NCBI RefSeq assembly: GCF_009498525.1
Contig: NZ_QSNT01000003.1
Coordinates: forward strand, 971,671 to 1,035,670
Reading direction: 5' to 3'
Length of the DNA stretch: 64,000 bases
DNA from: Rhizobium sp. ICMP 5592
Lineage (GTDB): Bacteria > Pseudomonadota > Alphaproteobacteria > Rhizobiales > Rhizobiaceae
How positions within the stretch are numbered: the first letter of the stretch is position 1; every line of letters begins with the position of its first letter. The position numbers and the translations under genes were made by a program. Shown piece after piece: positions 51,788-61,359 of this stretch. The notes below the pieces were generated by a model. That model was given only the letters and a program-made list of their open reading frames with translations, did no database searches and had not been told where the DNA came from.

Positions 51788-52489
51788 TCAAACCTTCTTG
51801 AACGTCAGATAGGCGGAAGACCGCCCCTCGCGCCGGGCCTTGGCCTCATAGCGCGTGCTCGGCCAGCCCTCATAGGGTGTCAGCCAGTCGGCGGCATTCT
51901 GCGCCGTCCATTCGAAACCGCCATGAGCGTGGCAATGCTGCAGCGTCCAGTTGACATAGGTGTCGATGTCCGAAGCGAAGCAGAAGCGCGCGCCGGGCTT
52001 CAGAACACGATGGAAGCGTTCGAGGTTCACCTGCGAGACGAAGCGGCGCTTCCAGTGTTTCTTCTTCGGCCAGGGATCGGGATAGAGCAGGTCGATCTGG
52101 TCGAGACAGGCGTCCGGCAGCCAGTCCAGCAGCTGCGTCGCGTCGTCGTTATAGACGCGGATATTGCGCGCACCGGTCTCATCGATGCTGGCAAGCAGCT
52201 TCTGCATGGAATTGACGAAAGGCTCGACGCCGATGAAGCCGGTCGTCGGTTGTTCGAGCGCCCTGTGGATCAGGTGCTCGCCACCGCCAAAACCGATTTC
52301 CAGGCGCAGACGCTCGGTCGGCACCGGAAACAAGGCATGCAGCGGCAGAGGCGCCGGTGTGGAAAGGTCGACGATATACCGCGGCAGCAGCGTTTCAAGC
52401 TTTTCGGCCTGCTGGCCGCGCAAGGCTTTACCCTTGCGCCGGCCGAAGAATGCTTCCGTCGCCCGCGACCGGCGCTCCGTATCGATCAT
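51788..52489 (-). CDS. trmB: tRNA (guanine-N7-)-methyltransferase
   Basis: 233 residues. TrmB motifs: RLRLEIGFGGGEHLIHRALE (SAM), FIGVEPFVNSM, IDLLYPDPWPKKKHWKRRFV (the conserved PDPWPKKxHxKRR) and FCFASDIDTYVNWTL. It makes m7G46 in tRNA. Its start overlaps the end of metK (ATGA), so it is coupled to SAM synthesis. Confidence 0.96.
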   Translation of the reverse strand: MIDTERRSRATEAFFGRRKGKALRGQQAEKLETLLPRYIVDLSTPAPLPLHALFPVPTERLRLEIGFGGGEHLIHRALEQPTTGFIGVEPFVNSMQKLLASIDETGARNIRVYNDDATQLLDWLPDACLDQIDLLYPDPWPKKKHWKRRFVSQVNLERFHRVLKPGARFCFASDIDTYVNWTLQHCHAHGGFEWTAQNAADWLTPYEGWPSTRYEAKARREGRSSAYLTFKKV

Positions 52490-53739
52490 GCAGCTTCCCG
52501 GATCTTCACGGATTCCTTCAGCGCCTTGACGAGGTCCGTACGCTCCCAGGAGAACGAGCCGTCACGGCCCGCCTTGCGGCCGAAATGGCCGTAGGCCGAG
52601 GTCTTGGCGTAGATCGGCTTGTTGAGGTCGAGATGGCGACGAATACCGGTCGGCGAAAGATCCATGTTCTTGCGGATCGCTTCTTCGACCTGATCCTCGG
52701 TCACGCCGTTGCCGGTGCCGTGCAGGTCGACATAGATCGACAGCGGCTGGGCAACGCCGATGGCGTAGGAAAGCTGGATCGTGCAACGATCGGCAAGGCT
52801 GGCGGCAACGACGTTCTTTGCCAGATAGCGCGCGGCATAGGCGGCGGAACGGTCGACCTTGGTCGTGTCCTTACCGGAGAAGGCGCCACCGCCGTGCGGG
52901 GCTGCGCCACCGTAGGTGTCGACGATGATCTTACGGCCGGTCAGGCCGGCATCACCGTCCGGGCCGCCGATGACGAACTTGCCGGTCGGGTTGATGTACC
53001 ACTTGCAATCATGCGCGATCTTCAGTTCGCCGAGCGCTTCGCGAATATAGGGTTCGACGACGGCGCGAACCTTCTTCGAATCCCAGCTATCGTCGAGATG
53101 CTGGGTGGACAGCACGATCGAGGTTACCTCGAACGGCTTGCCGTCGACGTAGCGAACGGTCACCTGGCTCTTGGCGTCCGGGCCGAGCTTGGCAACATCA
53201 CCGTCGCCCTTCTTGCGGGCGGTCGCGAGCAGCTGCAGGATCTTGTGCGAATAATAGATCGGCGCCGGCATGAGATCCGGAGTTTCGCGGCAGGCATAAC
53301 CGAACATGATGCCCTGGTCGCCGGCACCCTCGTCACCCTGCTGGTCGGCGGCGCTGTCGACGCCCTGGGCAATGTCGGCAGACTGCGAATGCAGGAGCAC
53401 GTCGATGCGTGCCTTCTTCCAGTGGAAGCCGTCCTGCTCGTAGCCGATATCCTTGATGGCGCGGCGGGCAGCGGCCTTGAACTTCGAGGGGTTGATGACG
53501 TCGTTGCCGTCCTTGTCCTTCTTCATCAGGCTCGGCGGCAGACGAACTTCGCCGGCGATGACGACACGGTTGGTGGTCGCAAGGGTCTCGCAGGCAATGC
53601 GTACGCCCCAGGGGTTGATGCCGGTCTTTGCAGCTTCGCGGTAGACCAGATCGACGATTTCATCGGAGATACGGTCACAAACTTTATCCGGGTGACCTTC
53701 GGCAACAGACTCGCTGGTAAACAGATAATTCGCGCGCAT
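52486..53739 (-). CDS. metK: S-adenosylmethionine synthetase
   Basis: 417 residues, with features MRANYLFTSESVAEGHPDKV (ATP), the flexible loop DQGIMFGYA (GAGDQGIMFGYA), GGPDGDAGLTGRKIIVDTYG and HGGGAFSGKDTTKVDRSAAY. It makes SAM from methionine and ATP. trmB follows at once and uses the product. The leader (53740-53868) holds a hairpin but no SAM-II core that I recognise. Confidence 0.97.
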   Translation of the reverse strand: MRANYLFTSESVAEGHPDKVCDRISDEIVDLVYREAAKTGINPWGVRIACETLATTNRVVIAGEVRLPPSLMKKDKDGNDVINPSKFKAAARRAIKDIGYEQDGFHWKKARIDVLLHSQSADIAQGVDSAADQQGDEGAGDQGIMFGYACRETPDLMPAPIYYSHKILQLLATARKKGDGDVAKLGPDAKSQVTVRYVDGKPFEVTSIVLSTQHLDDSWDSKKVRAVVEPYIREALGELKIAHDCKWYINPTGKFVIGGPDGDAGLTGRKIIVDTYGGAAPHGGGAFSGKDTTKVDRSAAYAARYLAKNVVAASLADRCTIQLSYAIGVAQPLSIYVDLHGTGNGVTEDQVEEAIRKNMDLSPTGIRRHLDLNKPIYAKTSAYGHFGRKAGRDGSFSWERTDLVKALKESVKIREAA

Positions 53740-53829
53740 GCGGGATTCCCCTCAAAGAACAAATCTCCTCTTTTGATATTCGTGTCGAGCCCGAAAAACA
53801 AGTCGCAGAAGGACATAAATATATCTTTA

Positions 53830-53848
53830 TATCCCGGTGGACGGGATA
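53830..53848. promoter_or_regulatory. Inverted repeat upstream of metK
   Basis: TATCCCG-GTGGA-CGGGATA, perfect 7-base arms, about 90-110 bases before the metK start and beside an AT-rich stretch. It may be an operator or a leader hairpin. Confidence 0.45.
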
Positions 53849-53868
53849 AATTTTTCCGCCAAACACGC

Positions 53869-53894
53869 AAAAGGCGGCCAAAATGACCGCCTTT
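53869..53894 (-). terminator. praR terminator
   Basis: On the minus strand AAAGGCGG ... CCGCCTTTTG with about nine unpaired bases between (arms 53870-53877 and 53887-53894). It separates praR from metK. Confidence 0.8.
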
Positions 53895-53927
53895 CGACAT
53901 TGCTACCATGGCGCTGCGTCGAAACGA

Positions 53928-54347
53928 CTACTCCGCGTCGGCCTCGGCCGCGAGTGCCTTGACGAGTTCGACGACCTTGCGGCGAACCTTGCCGTCGGAA
54001 ATCTTCACGAAGGCGCGGTTGAGCTGCAGGCCTTCGGAGGACGACAGGAAATCAACCACATAGTTGGAGCTGGAGGCCTCGGCCAAACCGCCAGCGGTCG
54101 TCGTGTGATCGCCGGGAGCATCCTCGAAGAAGAAGGAAACGGGGACGTTAAGAATGCTGGAAATATTCTGAAGGCGGCTGGCGCCAACGCGGTTGGTGCC
54201 CTTCTCGTATTTCTGGATCTGCTGGAATGTAATTCCAAGGCTCTCGCCGAGCTTTTCCTGGCTCATGCCCAGCATGGTGCGGCGGAGGCGAATGCGGCTA
54301 CCGACATGAATGTCGATCGGGTTAGGCTTCTTTTTATTCTCAATCAT
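53928..54347 (-). CDS. praR: XRE-family regulator, PraR-like
   Basis: 139 residues. The N-terminal helix-turn-helix is of the Cro/C1 type: DIHVGSRIRLRRTMLGMSQE, KLGESLGITFQQIQKYEKGT and NRVGASRLQNISSILNVPVS (residues 12-75). The C-terminal part (FFFEDAPGDHTTTAGGLAEA) is specific to the rhizobial PraR/SinR-like group. PraR in R. leguminosarum represses quorum-sensing and adhesion genes; in A. caulinodans it silences reb genes. The position between lnt and metK matches rhizobial chromosomes. The exact regulon here is inferred. Confidence 0.85.
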   Translation of the reverse strand: MIENKKKPNPIDIHVGSRIRLRRTMLGMSQEKLGESLGITFQQIQKYEKGTNRVGASRLQNISSILNVPVSFFFEDAPGDHTTTAGGLAEASSSNYVVDFLSSSEGLQLNRAFVKISDGKVRRKVVELVKALAAEADAE

Positions 54348-54500
54348 CTCATTACCCTAACATAGGTTGAATACAGGTCCTGCTACCCGGTGCCCTTAAC
54401 CGCCCCTATTAACGCCACGTTGCAGCCGACGCCCACCCGGCTTCTAATCTACGTGCAAAACAGCGTTCGGCAAGCACTATGCAATTTTAGGGTTTTTCGG

Positions 54501-56102
54501 TCAATTCGCCCTTGAAATAAAACCCATGCGTGAAATCACAGCGATTATACCGACTATCCCGATGATCAACCAGAAATAGGCTTTTCGTACGCTATCGTCG
54601 ATTCGCGATACGGTTGCACCACCCAAAGCGGCATCGACGAACCCCTGCTCATTAAAGTCGATTCCGGAAATCAAGCGTCCATGAGCGTCCACATAGGCTG
54701 AAACACCGGTGTTCGCGCTCCGAATCAGCGGCAACCCCTGCTCGACCGCCCTCACCCGCGCCTGCAGGAAGTGCTGGTACGGACCGGGCGTATCCCCGAA
54801 CCAGGCATCGTTCGTGACGTTGAGAATGGCATCCGCCTGCCGGATTTCCGGCGTCATCTCGTTCGGAAAGATGATCTCGTAGCAGATCAGCGGATAGAGT
54901 TTGATGCCATCAGGCAGCGTCAGCAACTGCCGGCTGGCAGCGGCCGAAAAGCCGCCGGGAAGCTCGACGACATTCTCGATGCCAAGATAACCGAGAATGT
55001 TCTCAAAGGGCACATACTCGCCGAAAGGAACGAGATGGGTCTTGTCGGAGGCACCGATGATCTGGCCGCGCCCGTCAATGACGTAGACGGAATTGTAATA
55101 GCGCGGCTCGACGCCCGGCCCCATGTCCTCGACCCGAACCGCGCCGGTGATCAGGATCTGATCGTCGTCGAGCTGATCTGCGATGCGGGTGAGCGCATCC
55201 TGATTATCGGTCAGAATGAAGGGTATGGCGGTTTCCGGCCAGACGATGATATCGGGCCGCTTGCCACCATTCGCCGGCGGCTGGACCGAAAGCGAAAGAT
55301 GCTTGTCGAAGATGGCGTTGCGGTCGGCGGCCGTATCCATCTTGGCTTCCTGGTCGATCGCCGGTTGCACGATACGCACCACCGGAGCGGTTTTACCGGG
55401 CGCCGGCGTCGGCTCCGGTAAATTGAGAGCATAATAGCCGTAGCCGAAATGCGCCGCCGCAATCAGTACCGCCAAGCCGATCCCCGGCACTCGGCCCTGG
55501 CGCGTTCCCAGCAAGGCCGGCACGGCGAAAACGAAAACGGCAAGCACGGTGACGCCAAGCACGCCGATCACATGCGCAGATTGCATCATCATCGGTATGG
55601 GCATGGCACCATAACCGATGGCATTCCAGGGAAAGCCGGTGAAAAGGAAACTGCGCAGCCATTCCAGCAGGCCGAAACCGAAGGCGAGTGCGGCAATACG
55701 TCCCATACCGTCGGACCAAAGCAGGCGGGAAAGCGCTGCCGCCACACCGTAAAAGATCGCCAGGAAGGCAGGAAGGCCGAGGATCGCCAGCGGCAATGCC
55801 CAGGCGAATTGATCGGCATCGATCAGAAGCGCATGGCCGAGCCACCAGAGGCCGGCGACAAAATAACCGAAGCCGAACAGCCAGCCGGTGGTAAAAGCCG
55901 GCCAAAGACGACCAAGGAAACCGCTGTCAGGGCCAGCCGCGGCGCCGTCCAGCAGCCAGACGAGCAATGTGAAGGACACAAACATCGCCGCGAAGAAGCC
56001 GAAGGGCGGCAGCGCCAGGACACCGATCGCCCCGGCAAGAATAGCGAGAAGTGCGCGCTTAAAACCCCAGACGAGGATCACCTTGCCCGAAAGCCGTTCC
56101 AT
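54501..56102 (-). CDS. lnt: Apolipoprotein N-acyltransferase
   Basis: 533 residues. About seven N-terminal membrane helices (to residue 220) precede a nitrilase-like domain with the Glu-Lys-Cys triad region: IVWPETAIPF (Glu), DKTHLVPFGEYVPF (Lys) and YPLICYEIIFPN (Cys). A last helix ends the protein (YFWLIIGIVGIIAVI). It adds the third acyl chain to lipoproteins in the inner membrane. Its neighbour hlyC-type gene lies upstream. Confidence 0.96.
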   Translation of the reverse strand: MERLSGKVILVWGFKRALLAILAGAIGVLALPPFGFFAAMFVSFTLLVWLLDGAAAGPDSGFLGRLWPAFTTGWLFGFGYFVAGLWWLGHALLIDADQFAWALPLAILGLPAFLAIFYGVAAALSRLLWSDGMGRIAALAFGFGLLEWLRSFLFTGFPWNAIGYGAMPIPMMMQSAHVIGVLGVTVLAVFVFAVPALLGTRQGRVPGIGLAVLIAAAHFGYGYYALNLPEPTPAPGKTAPVVRIVQPAIDQEAKMDTAADRNAIFDKHLSLSVQPPANGGKRPDIIVWPETAIPFILTDNQDALTRIADQLDDDQILITGAVRVEDMGPGVEPRYYNSVYVIDGRGQIIGASDKTHLVPFGEYVPFENILGYLGIENVVELPGGFSAAASRQLLTLPDGIKLYPLICYEIIFPNEMTPEIRQADAILNVTNDAWFGDTPGPYQHFLQARVRAVEQGLPLIRSANTGVSAYVDAHGRLISGIDFNEQGFVDAALGGATVSRIDDSVRKAYFWLIIGIVGIIAVISRMGFISRAN

Positions 56103-56268
56103 GCGCGCGCTCCGTCAAACTGCGAATCAATTGGCCGCAGTCTTTCAAAAAAGCAGCGATTTGTCCTGTTGAAGCGCCGCCTGAAGCAATTCCAGGAAAA
56201 GTGCGTAGCGGTTTTCCGTCCGGAATTGCGTCAAACAAGAGGATAGAGCGGGGAAGCGCTGAACCGCT

Positions 56269-57438
56269 CTATTGGCTGGCGGCGTTCCGTTCGGCCGAAG
56301 ATCCCTCGGAAAGCGCGTTGGGCGACGGCAGATCGCGCTCGAGCCCGCCTCCTTCACCATCCGCCTTGGCCGGACGGCGACGGGCGGTATGACGCTTGCG
56401 GGTGATGCGAACCTTCTTGATGCGGCGCGGATCGGCGTCGAGAATATGGAACTCGAAGCCCGGCAGCGCCTGGACGACCTCGCCACGCACCGGGATACGG
56501 CCGAGCGCGGAGAAGATCAACCCGCCCAGCGTATCCACCTCGTCCACCTGCTCGCTGATATCGAAATCGGAGCCGATCGCCGCGGCGATCTCCTCCAGCT
56601 CGACGCGGGCATCGGCGACGAAGACATCTTCGGAGATGCGCTTGAACATCACCTCGTCGTCATCATGTTCGTCATCGATATCGCCGACGACCATTTCGAC
56701 GATGTCTTCATGCGATGCGAGACCGTCGGTACCGCCATACTCGTCGATGACGAGCGCCATCTGCGTGCGGTTGACCTGCATGCGCCGCAGAAGATCCGAG
56801 GCAAGCATCGAGGGCGGCACGAACAGGATCTTCCGGATGATGCCGGCTTCGGCCAGCGTCTTCTGGAGATCGACGCGCGAAAGGTCGAAATTCGGCTTGG
56901 CCGAGCGCGCCGGCTTTTCGGCCGAGTTCGCGGTTGATGCGGACGCGGCAGTCTTGCCATTGCCGGCACGGCGCTTGTTGCGCGCCTGCTTGGCGACATA
57001 GGAGAGTAGGTCGCGGATATGCACCATGCCGCGCGGATCGTCCAGCGTTTCGGCATAGACCGGCATGCGCGAGCGGCCGCTCTCCTCGAAGAGGATCATA
57101 AGTTCGCCGATGGTGATGGTCTGGTCGACCGCCTCGATATCGGCGCGCGGCACCATGACGTCCTCGACCCGCACTTCACGGAAACGGAGGATATTGTGCA
57201 GCATCGCCCGCTCGTCCGGCGAAAAGGCATCGTCATCGGTCGCGCTGGTCATCAGCGCGTCGGCGAGATCCTCGCGCAGTCGTGCCGACCCTTGAGCCGG
57301 ACGTAGAATGCGCGCTGCGCGTGCCCAGAAGGAAGATTGCGATCGCTTGCCGTTGCTACTACTGCCTGCCTCATCGGAGGAGGCGGTGTCGGCGCCGTCT
57401 TTGGCCTCGGAGGCCGGTCTTGTCGTAAAGTCGCTCAT
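56269..57438 (-). CDS. HlyC/CorC family CBS-domain protein
   Basis: 389 residues. Two CBS domains (EVRVEDVMVPRADIEAVDQT; ILFVPPSMLASDLLRRMQVN) and a C-terminal CorC_HlyC transporter-associated domain (SDFDISEQVDEVDTLGGLIF) are present. The N-terminal part is a Ser-rich soluble extension, and a DUF21 membrane domain is absent, so it is a CorC-like soluble form. An Ala/Lys insert splits the first and second CBS (about residues 155-190). CorC proteins bind AMP and assist Mg/Co export. It is part of the ybeY-lnt group, the usual order. Confidence 0.9.
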   Translation of the reverse strand: MSDFTTRPASEAKDGADTASSDEAGSSSNGKRSQSSFWARAARILRPAQGSARLREDLADALMTSATDDDAFSPDERAMLHNILRFREVRVEDVMVPRADIEAVDQTITIGELMILFEESGRSRMPVYAETLDDPRGMVHIRDLLSYVAKQARNKRRAGNGKTAASASTANSAEKPARSAKPNFDLSRVDLQKTLAEAGIIRKILFVPPSMLASDLLRRMQVNRTQMALVIDEYGGTDGLASHEDIVEMVVGDIDDEHDDDEVMFKRISEDVFVADARVELEEIAAAIGSDFDISEQVDEVDTLGGLIFSALGRIPVRGEVVQALPGFEFHILDADPRRIKKVRITRKRHTARRRPAKADGEGGGLERDLPSPNALSEGSSAERNAASQ

Positions 57439-57463
57439 TGTTCCTGATCAGACAGGGTTCAAG

Positions 57464-57970
57464 TCAAATGGGGTCCTGCCCCGCATAGGGATCAGATAGG
57501 CCAAGACCAGCCAAAATGCGAGTCTCCAGCCCCTCCATTCTTTCGGCTTCGCTATTATTCATATGGTCGTAGCCGAAGAGATGCAAGAAACCATGCACCA
57601 TCAAATGCGTCAGATGGTCGTCAAAACTCTTTTCCAGCTCGACCGCCTCGCGCTCCACCGTCTCCCTGGCGATGATGATATCGCCAAGCATCGGGCCGGG
57701 CTTGCCGCCGGGAACCAGCGGAAAAGCGGGGAAAGACAAGACGTTGGTCGCCTTGTCCTGCTCGCGCCATTCCGCATTGATCTCGCGGATCGCAGCATCG
57801 TCGGTGAAGACGAGCGACAGTTCCGGTGCGATTTTCGGAAAAGGCTGCTTCTCATTTTTTTTGAGATAGGCCGCCGCCACGCCAAGCACGCGCTCAGCCA
57901 AAGCCTGCAATACGTCTTCGGAGGGCCAATCGCCCTCCTCGACGCTGATCTGAATATCGAGTTCGGCCAT
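57464..57970 (-). CDS. ybeY: Endoribonuclease YbeY
   Basis: 168 residues. The zinc-binding signature HGFLHLFGYDHMNNSEAERM (HGxLHLxGYDH) is present near residue 130. YbeY is an RNase for 16S rRNA maturation and 70S quality control. The ATG overlaps the phoH-like gene's stop, and the hlyC-type gene follows 25 bases later, forming one transcription unit. Confidence 0.96.
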   Translation of the reverse strand: MAELDIQISVEEGDWPSEDVLQALAERVLGVAAAYLKKNEKQPFPKIAPELSLVFTDDAAIREINAEWREQDKATNVLSFPAFPLVPGGKPGPMLGDIIIARETVEREAVELEKSFDDHLTHLMVHGFLHLFGYDHMNNSEAERMEGLETRILAGLGLSDPYAGQDPI

Positions 57971-59028
57971 CAGATCTGCGGGTCGGCCTCACCACCCTCA
58001 GCCGGGACGGCATAGGTGGAATCATAGGCCCTGACGATACGTGCCACCAGCGGATGGCGGACGACGTCCGTGTCCTTGAAGCGGACGATGGTGATGCCCT
58101 CGACGCCGTTGAGCAGTTGCAACGCTTCCACCAGACCGGACTTGACGCCGCGCGGCAGGTCGACCTGGCTCGGGTCGCCGGTGATGATCATTCGTCCATT
58201 GTCACCGAGGCGGGTCAGGAACATCTTCATCTGCATCGCCGTGGTGTTCTGCGCCTCGTCGAGGATGACGGCGGCGTTGGCGAGCGTGCGGCCGCGCATG
58301 AAGGCGAGCGGCGCAATTTCGATGACCCCGGCGGTGATGGCGCGTTCGACCTTGTCGGCCGGCATCATGTCGTAGAGCGCGTCATAGAGCGGGCGGAGAT
58401 AGGGATCGACCTTTTCCTTCATGTCGCCAGGCAGGAAGCCCAGGCGCTCGCCGGCTTCGACGGCCGGGCGCGAGAGGATGATCTTCTCGACGGCGCCGCG
58501 CTCCAGAAGCTGGCAGGCATGGGCGACGGCGAGATAGGTCTTGCCGGTGCCGGCCGGGCCAACGCCGAAGACCATCTCGGAACGCTCCAGCGCCCGCATA
58601 TAGGCATCCTGTGTCGGCGTGCGCGCAATGATCGTCTTCTTGCGCGTCGAAATTTGCGCCATCGTCAATTTGGCTTTTTTCTCCATGGTCGGCAACGTCA
58701 GTTGGTCGTCGGCGGCAACCGCCATACGGATTGCCCCTTCCACGTCGGAGCGCTCCACATTCCCACCTTTCTGCAGCTTGTCATAGAGATAATCGAGGGT
58801 GCGGCGCGCCTGGTTGGTGGCCGAGACATCGCCGGTGATGACAACGGAGTTGCCGCGGGCGCGGGCGTCGATGCCGAGACGCTCCTCCAGCAGCTTCAGA
58901 TTCTGATCAAACTGTCCGAAAAGTTCGCTGGCGAACCGATTATTCTCGAACGTCAGGATGAAGTGATTGGCGTCGCTCGCGATGCGGGGCTGGCGCGATG
59001 ATGAAGAAACCAATTCCTGTCCGTTCAA
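57970..59028 (-). CDS. ybeZ: PhoH-like ATPase (YbeZ/PhoL)
   Basis: 352 residues. An N-terminal KH-like region (LEERLGIDARARGNSVVITG) precedes the PhoH ATPase: Walker A VFGVGPAGTGKTYLAVAHAC, EKIILSRPAVEAGERLGFLP and Walker B ANAAVILDEAQNTT. PhoH/YbeZ partners YbeY in rRNA processing. Its neighbours miaB (upstream) and ybeY (overlapping) match the conserved order. Name choice between phoH and ybeZ follows the E. coli yb operon. Confidence 0.95.
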   Translation of the reverse strand: MNGQELVSSSSRQPRIASDANHFILTFENNRFASELFGQFDQNLKLLEERLGIDARARGNSVVITGDVSATNQARRTLDYLYDKLQKGGNVERSDVEGAIRMAVAADDQLTLPTMEKKAKLTMAQISTRKKTIIARTPTQDAYMRALERSEMVFGVGPAGTGKTYLAVAHACQLLERGAVEKIILSRPAVEAGERLGFLPGDMKEKVDPYLRPLYDALYDMMPADKVERAITAGVIEIAPLAFMRGRTLANAAVILDEAQNTTAMQMKMFLTRLGDNGRMIITGDPSQVDLPRGVKSGLVEALQLLNGVEGITIVRFKDTDVVRHPLVARIVRAYDSTYAVPAEGGEADPQI

Positions 59029-59058
59029 GCGGTGTGGCTCCTTGTGCCCGTCCGGAAC

Positions 59059-60471
59059 CTAGAGCAACTCAGCAAAAAGGCTGTTGGTGCTGGTCCCGGT
59101 GATTCGTACATTTATAATGTCACCGATTTGCGATGCTTTTGCATCAATATTCACAGACTGAAGCCAGGGAGAACGACCTATCAACTGTCCCGGCATGCGG
59201 CCAGGCTTTTCCAGGAGCACATCGACCACTTTGCCGACGCAGCCATCCGCGAAAGCGTGCTGCTGCTTCAATAGCAACGCCTGCAACCGTTCAAGCCGTT
59301 CCGCCTTGATCTCTTCCGGCACCTGGTCCTTCAGCTCCGCACCGGGCGTGCCCGGGCGCGTCGAATATTTGAACGAGAAGGCTTGTGCATAGTTCACCTC
59401 CTCCACCAGACGGAGTGTATCCGCAAAATCCTGTTCTGTCTCCCCCGGGAAACCGACGATGAAATCGCCGGAAAGGGCGATATCCGGCCGTGCAGCGCGG
59501 ATTTTCTCGATCAGGGCAAAGTATTCGGCTGCCGTATGCCGCCGGTTCATCGCCTTCAGAATCCGGTCGGATCCGGACTGTACCGGCAGGTGCAGATAGG
59601 GCATCAGCGTACGCAGATCGCGGTGCGCCGATATCAGCCGGTCGTCCATGTCGCGCGGGTGGCTGGTGGTGTAGCGTAGCCGGGCAAGGCCCGGAATGTC
59701 CGACAGCCGGTAAAGCAGGTCACCGAGGCTCCAGGCCTCGCCGTTGGGGCCAGTGCCGTGCCAGGCGTTGACGTTCTGGCCGAGCAGCGTGATTTCACGC
59801 ACGCCGCCATCCACAAGTTTCTCGGCCTCTTCGACGATCTGGGCGACCGAACGGGAGACCTCGGAGCCGCGCGTATAGGGCACCACGCAAAAAGTGCAGA
59901 ACTTGTCGCAGCCTTCCTGCACGGTCAGGAACGCCGTGACGCCGCGTGCGCGGATTTTCGATCTCTCCGCGATCGGCAGATGTTCGAACTTGTCCTCGAT
60001 CGCATATTCCGTATCGACGACGCGCTGGCCTTCCTTGGCGCGACGCAGCGCGTCCGGCAGGCGGTGATAGGTCTGCGGACCGATGACGACATCGACTGCG
60101 GGCGCGCGGCGAAGGATTTCCTCGCCCTCGGCCTGCGCGACACAGCCAGTAACGCCGATCATCATCTCGCGGCCGTCGGCAGCCTTGCGCTTCTTCATGT
60201 CGCGCAGACGCCCGAGCGCGGAATAGACCTTCTCGGCGGCCTTCTCGCGGATATGACAGGTGTTCAGCAGGACCAGATCGGCCTCTTCCATGTCCTCGGT
60301 CGGCTCATAGCCATCGCGGGCGAGCGCATCGCTCATCCGCGTCGAGTCGTAGACGTTCATCTGACAGCCGTAGGTCTTGATGAAAACCTTGCGGCTGTTG
60401 GAGCCATCGCGCGGGCCGAGTTGCAGGGCGGTCGGCTTCGGGGCGTCGAGAGTTAAGCTGTCCTTGGTCAT
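59059..60471 (-). CDS. miaB: tRNA-2-methylthio-N6-dimethylallyladenosine synthase
   Basis: 470 residues from the ATG at 60471; a start at 60510 lacks support. The N-terminal UPF0004 domain has cysteines in TYGCQMNVYDSTRM, LLNTCHIREKAAEK and GVTGCVAQAEGE; the radical-SAM site is QEGCDKFCTFCVVPYTRG (CxxxCxxC). The TRAM domain ends it (QLIGRSPWLQSVNI). It methylthiolates i6A37 in tRNAs with two 4Fe-4S clusters. Confidence 0.96.
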   Translation of the reverse strand: MTKDSLTLDAPKPTALQLGPRDGSNSRKVFIKTYGCQMNVYDSTRMSDALARDGYEPTEDMEEADLVLLNTCHIREKAAEKVYSALGRLRDMKKRKAADGREMMIGVTGCVAQAEGEEILRRAPAVDVVIGPQTYHRLPDALRRAKEGQRVVDTEYAIEDKFEHLPIAERSKIRARGVTAFLTVQEGCDKFCTFCVVPYTRGSEVSRSVAQIVEEAEKLVDGGVREITLLGQNVNAWHGTGPNGEAWSLGDLLYRLSDIPGLARLRYTTSHPRDMDDRLISAHRDLRTLMPYLHLPVQSGSDRILKAMNRRHTAAEYFALIEKIRAARPDIALSGDFIVGFPGETEQDFADTLRLVEEVNYAQAFSFKYSTRPGTPGAELKDQVPEEIKAERLERLQALLLKQQHAFADGCVGKVVDVLLEKPGRMPGQLIGRSPWLQSVNIDAKASQIGDIINVRITGTSTNSLFAELL

Positions 60472-60531
60472 GGCCGCTATGTAGTGGCTTTTGCTCGCCG
60501 AGAAAATCAAAAAGTTGGAATCGCCTGGATA

Positions 60532-61329
60532 TCAGGCAATCTCGCGGCCGAGCAGCCGGCTCGCGAGCATGGTGCGGATACGCCGCGCGATCGTGGTGCT
60601 GACATCCTTGCGCTTGGTGTCGGCGCGATATTCGACGGCCTCGCCGAAGCAGACGTCGACATCGATGGCGCCACAGGCGACGATGTCCTTCAGGTGCGGC
60701 ACCAGCTCGATATCGCCGGGCCAGGCGGCGATCGGGCGATAATAGCGGCCCATGGCGACGCCGTGAATGCGGGTATAGGCGACCGCCACCGGCTGCACAT
60801 GCACGACCGCATCCGGCGTTTTCGGCAGAGCTGCCGCCGCCGCGCCGAACAGCGAGGATTTGACCTCCAGCAGGCGGTTGCCATCCGAGGTCGTACCTTC
60901 GGGAAACAGCACCATGATCTCGCCATTGGCCATGCGCTCGGCGATCTCGTTCACCTGATCGCCGGTCTTGCGCTTCTGCTCGCGCTCGATGAAGACGCTC
61001 TTCTGCCATTCGGCGAACTGACCGAAGATCGGCCAGTCCCGCACTTCCGACTTGGCGATGAAGGCGACGTCGGCAACGGCGGACAGCACGAGGATATCCA
61101 GCCAGGACGAATGGTTGGCGGCCAGCATCAGGGGCCGGCGGCTTTCCGGCTGCCCGATGACGTGAATACGGACGCCCAGCCAATAGCAGACGATGCGATG
61201 CCAGTAGCGCGGCAGATAGCGCCTGAGCTTCCAGTCGAAGCGCAGGCAAAGGATCTGCAACGGCAGCATGACGAGACTGACGGCAAAAATGACGATGGCG
61301 GCACAGCCGACGCGCAGCCAGGTCACCAA
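60532..61329 (-). CDS. plsC: 1-acyl-sn-glycerol-3-phosphate acyltransferase
   Basis: 265 residues. An N-terminal helix (AAIVIFAVSLVMLPLQILC) leads to the acyltransferase motifs: NHSSWLDILVL (HX4D), RMANGEIMVLFPEGTTSDGN (FPEGTTS) and VVHVQPVAVAYT. It makes phosphatidic acid. It sits between the Fur-family gene and miaB, transcribed with them in the rhizobial order. The start is the ATG at 61329. Confidence 0.92.
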   Translation of the reverse strand: MVTWLRVGCAAIVIFAVSLVMLPLQILCLRFDWKLRRYLPRYWHRIVCYWLGVRIHVIGQPESRRPLMLAANHSSWLDILVLSAVADVAFIAKSEVRDWPIFGQFAEWQKSVFIEREQKRKTGDQVNEIAERMANGEIMVLFPEGTTSDGNRLLEVKSSLFGAAAAALPKTPDAVVHVQPVAVAYTRIHGVAMGRYYRPIAAWPGDIELVPHLKDIVACGAIDVDVCFGEAVEYRADTKRKDVSTTIARRIRTMLASRLLGREIA

Positions 61330-61359
61330 ATCTTTTGCTCCGGCACGACAGTCATCACG

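Noticed and set aside
53740..53868. SAM-II or SAM/SAH riboswitch upstream of metK
   Set aside because: I could not find the conserved riboswitch core; only a simple hairpin is seen.
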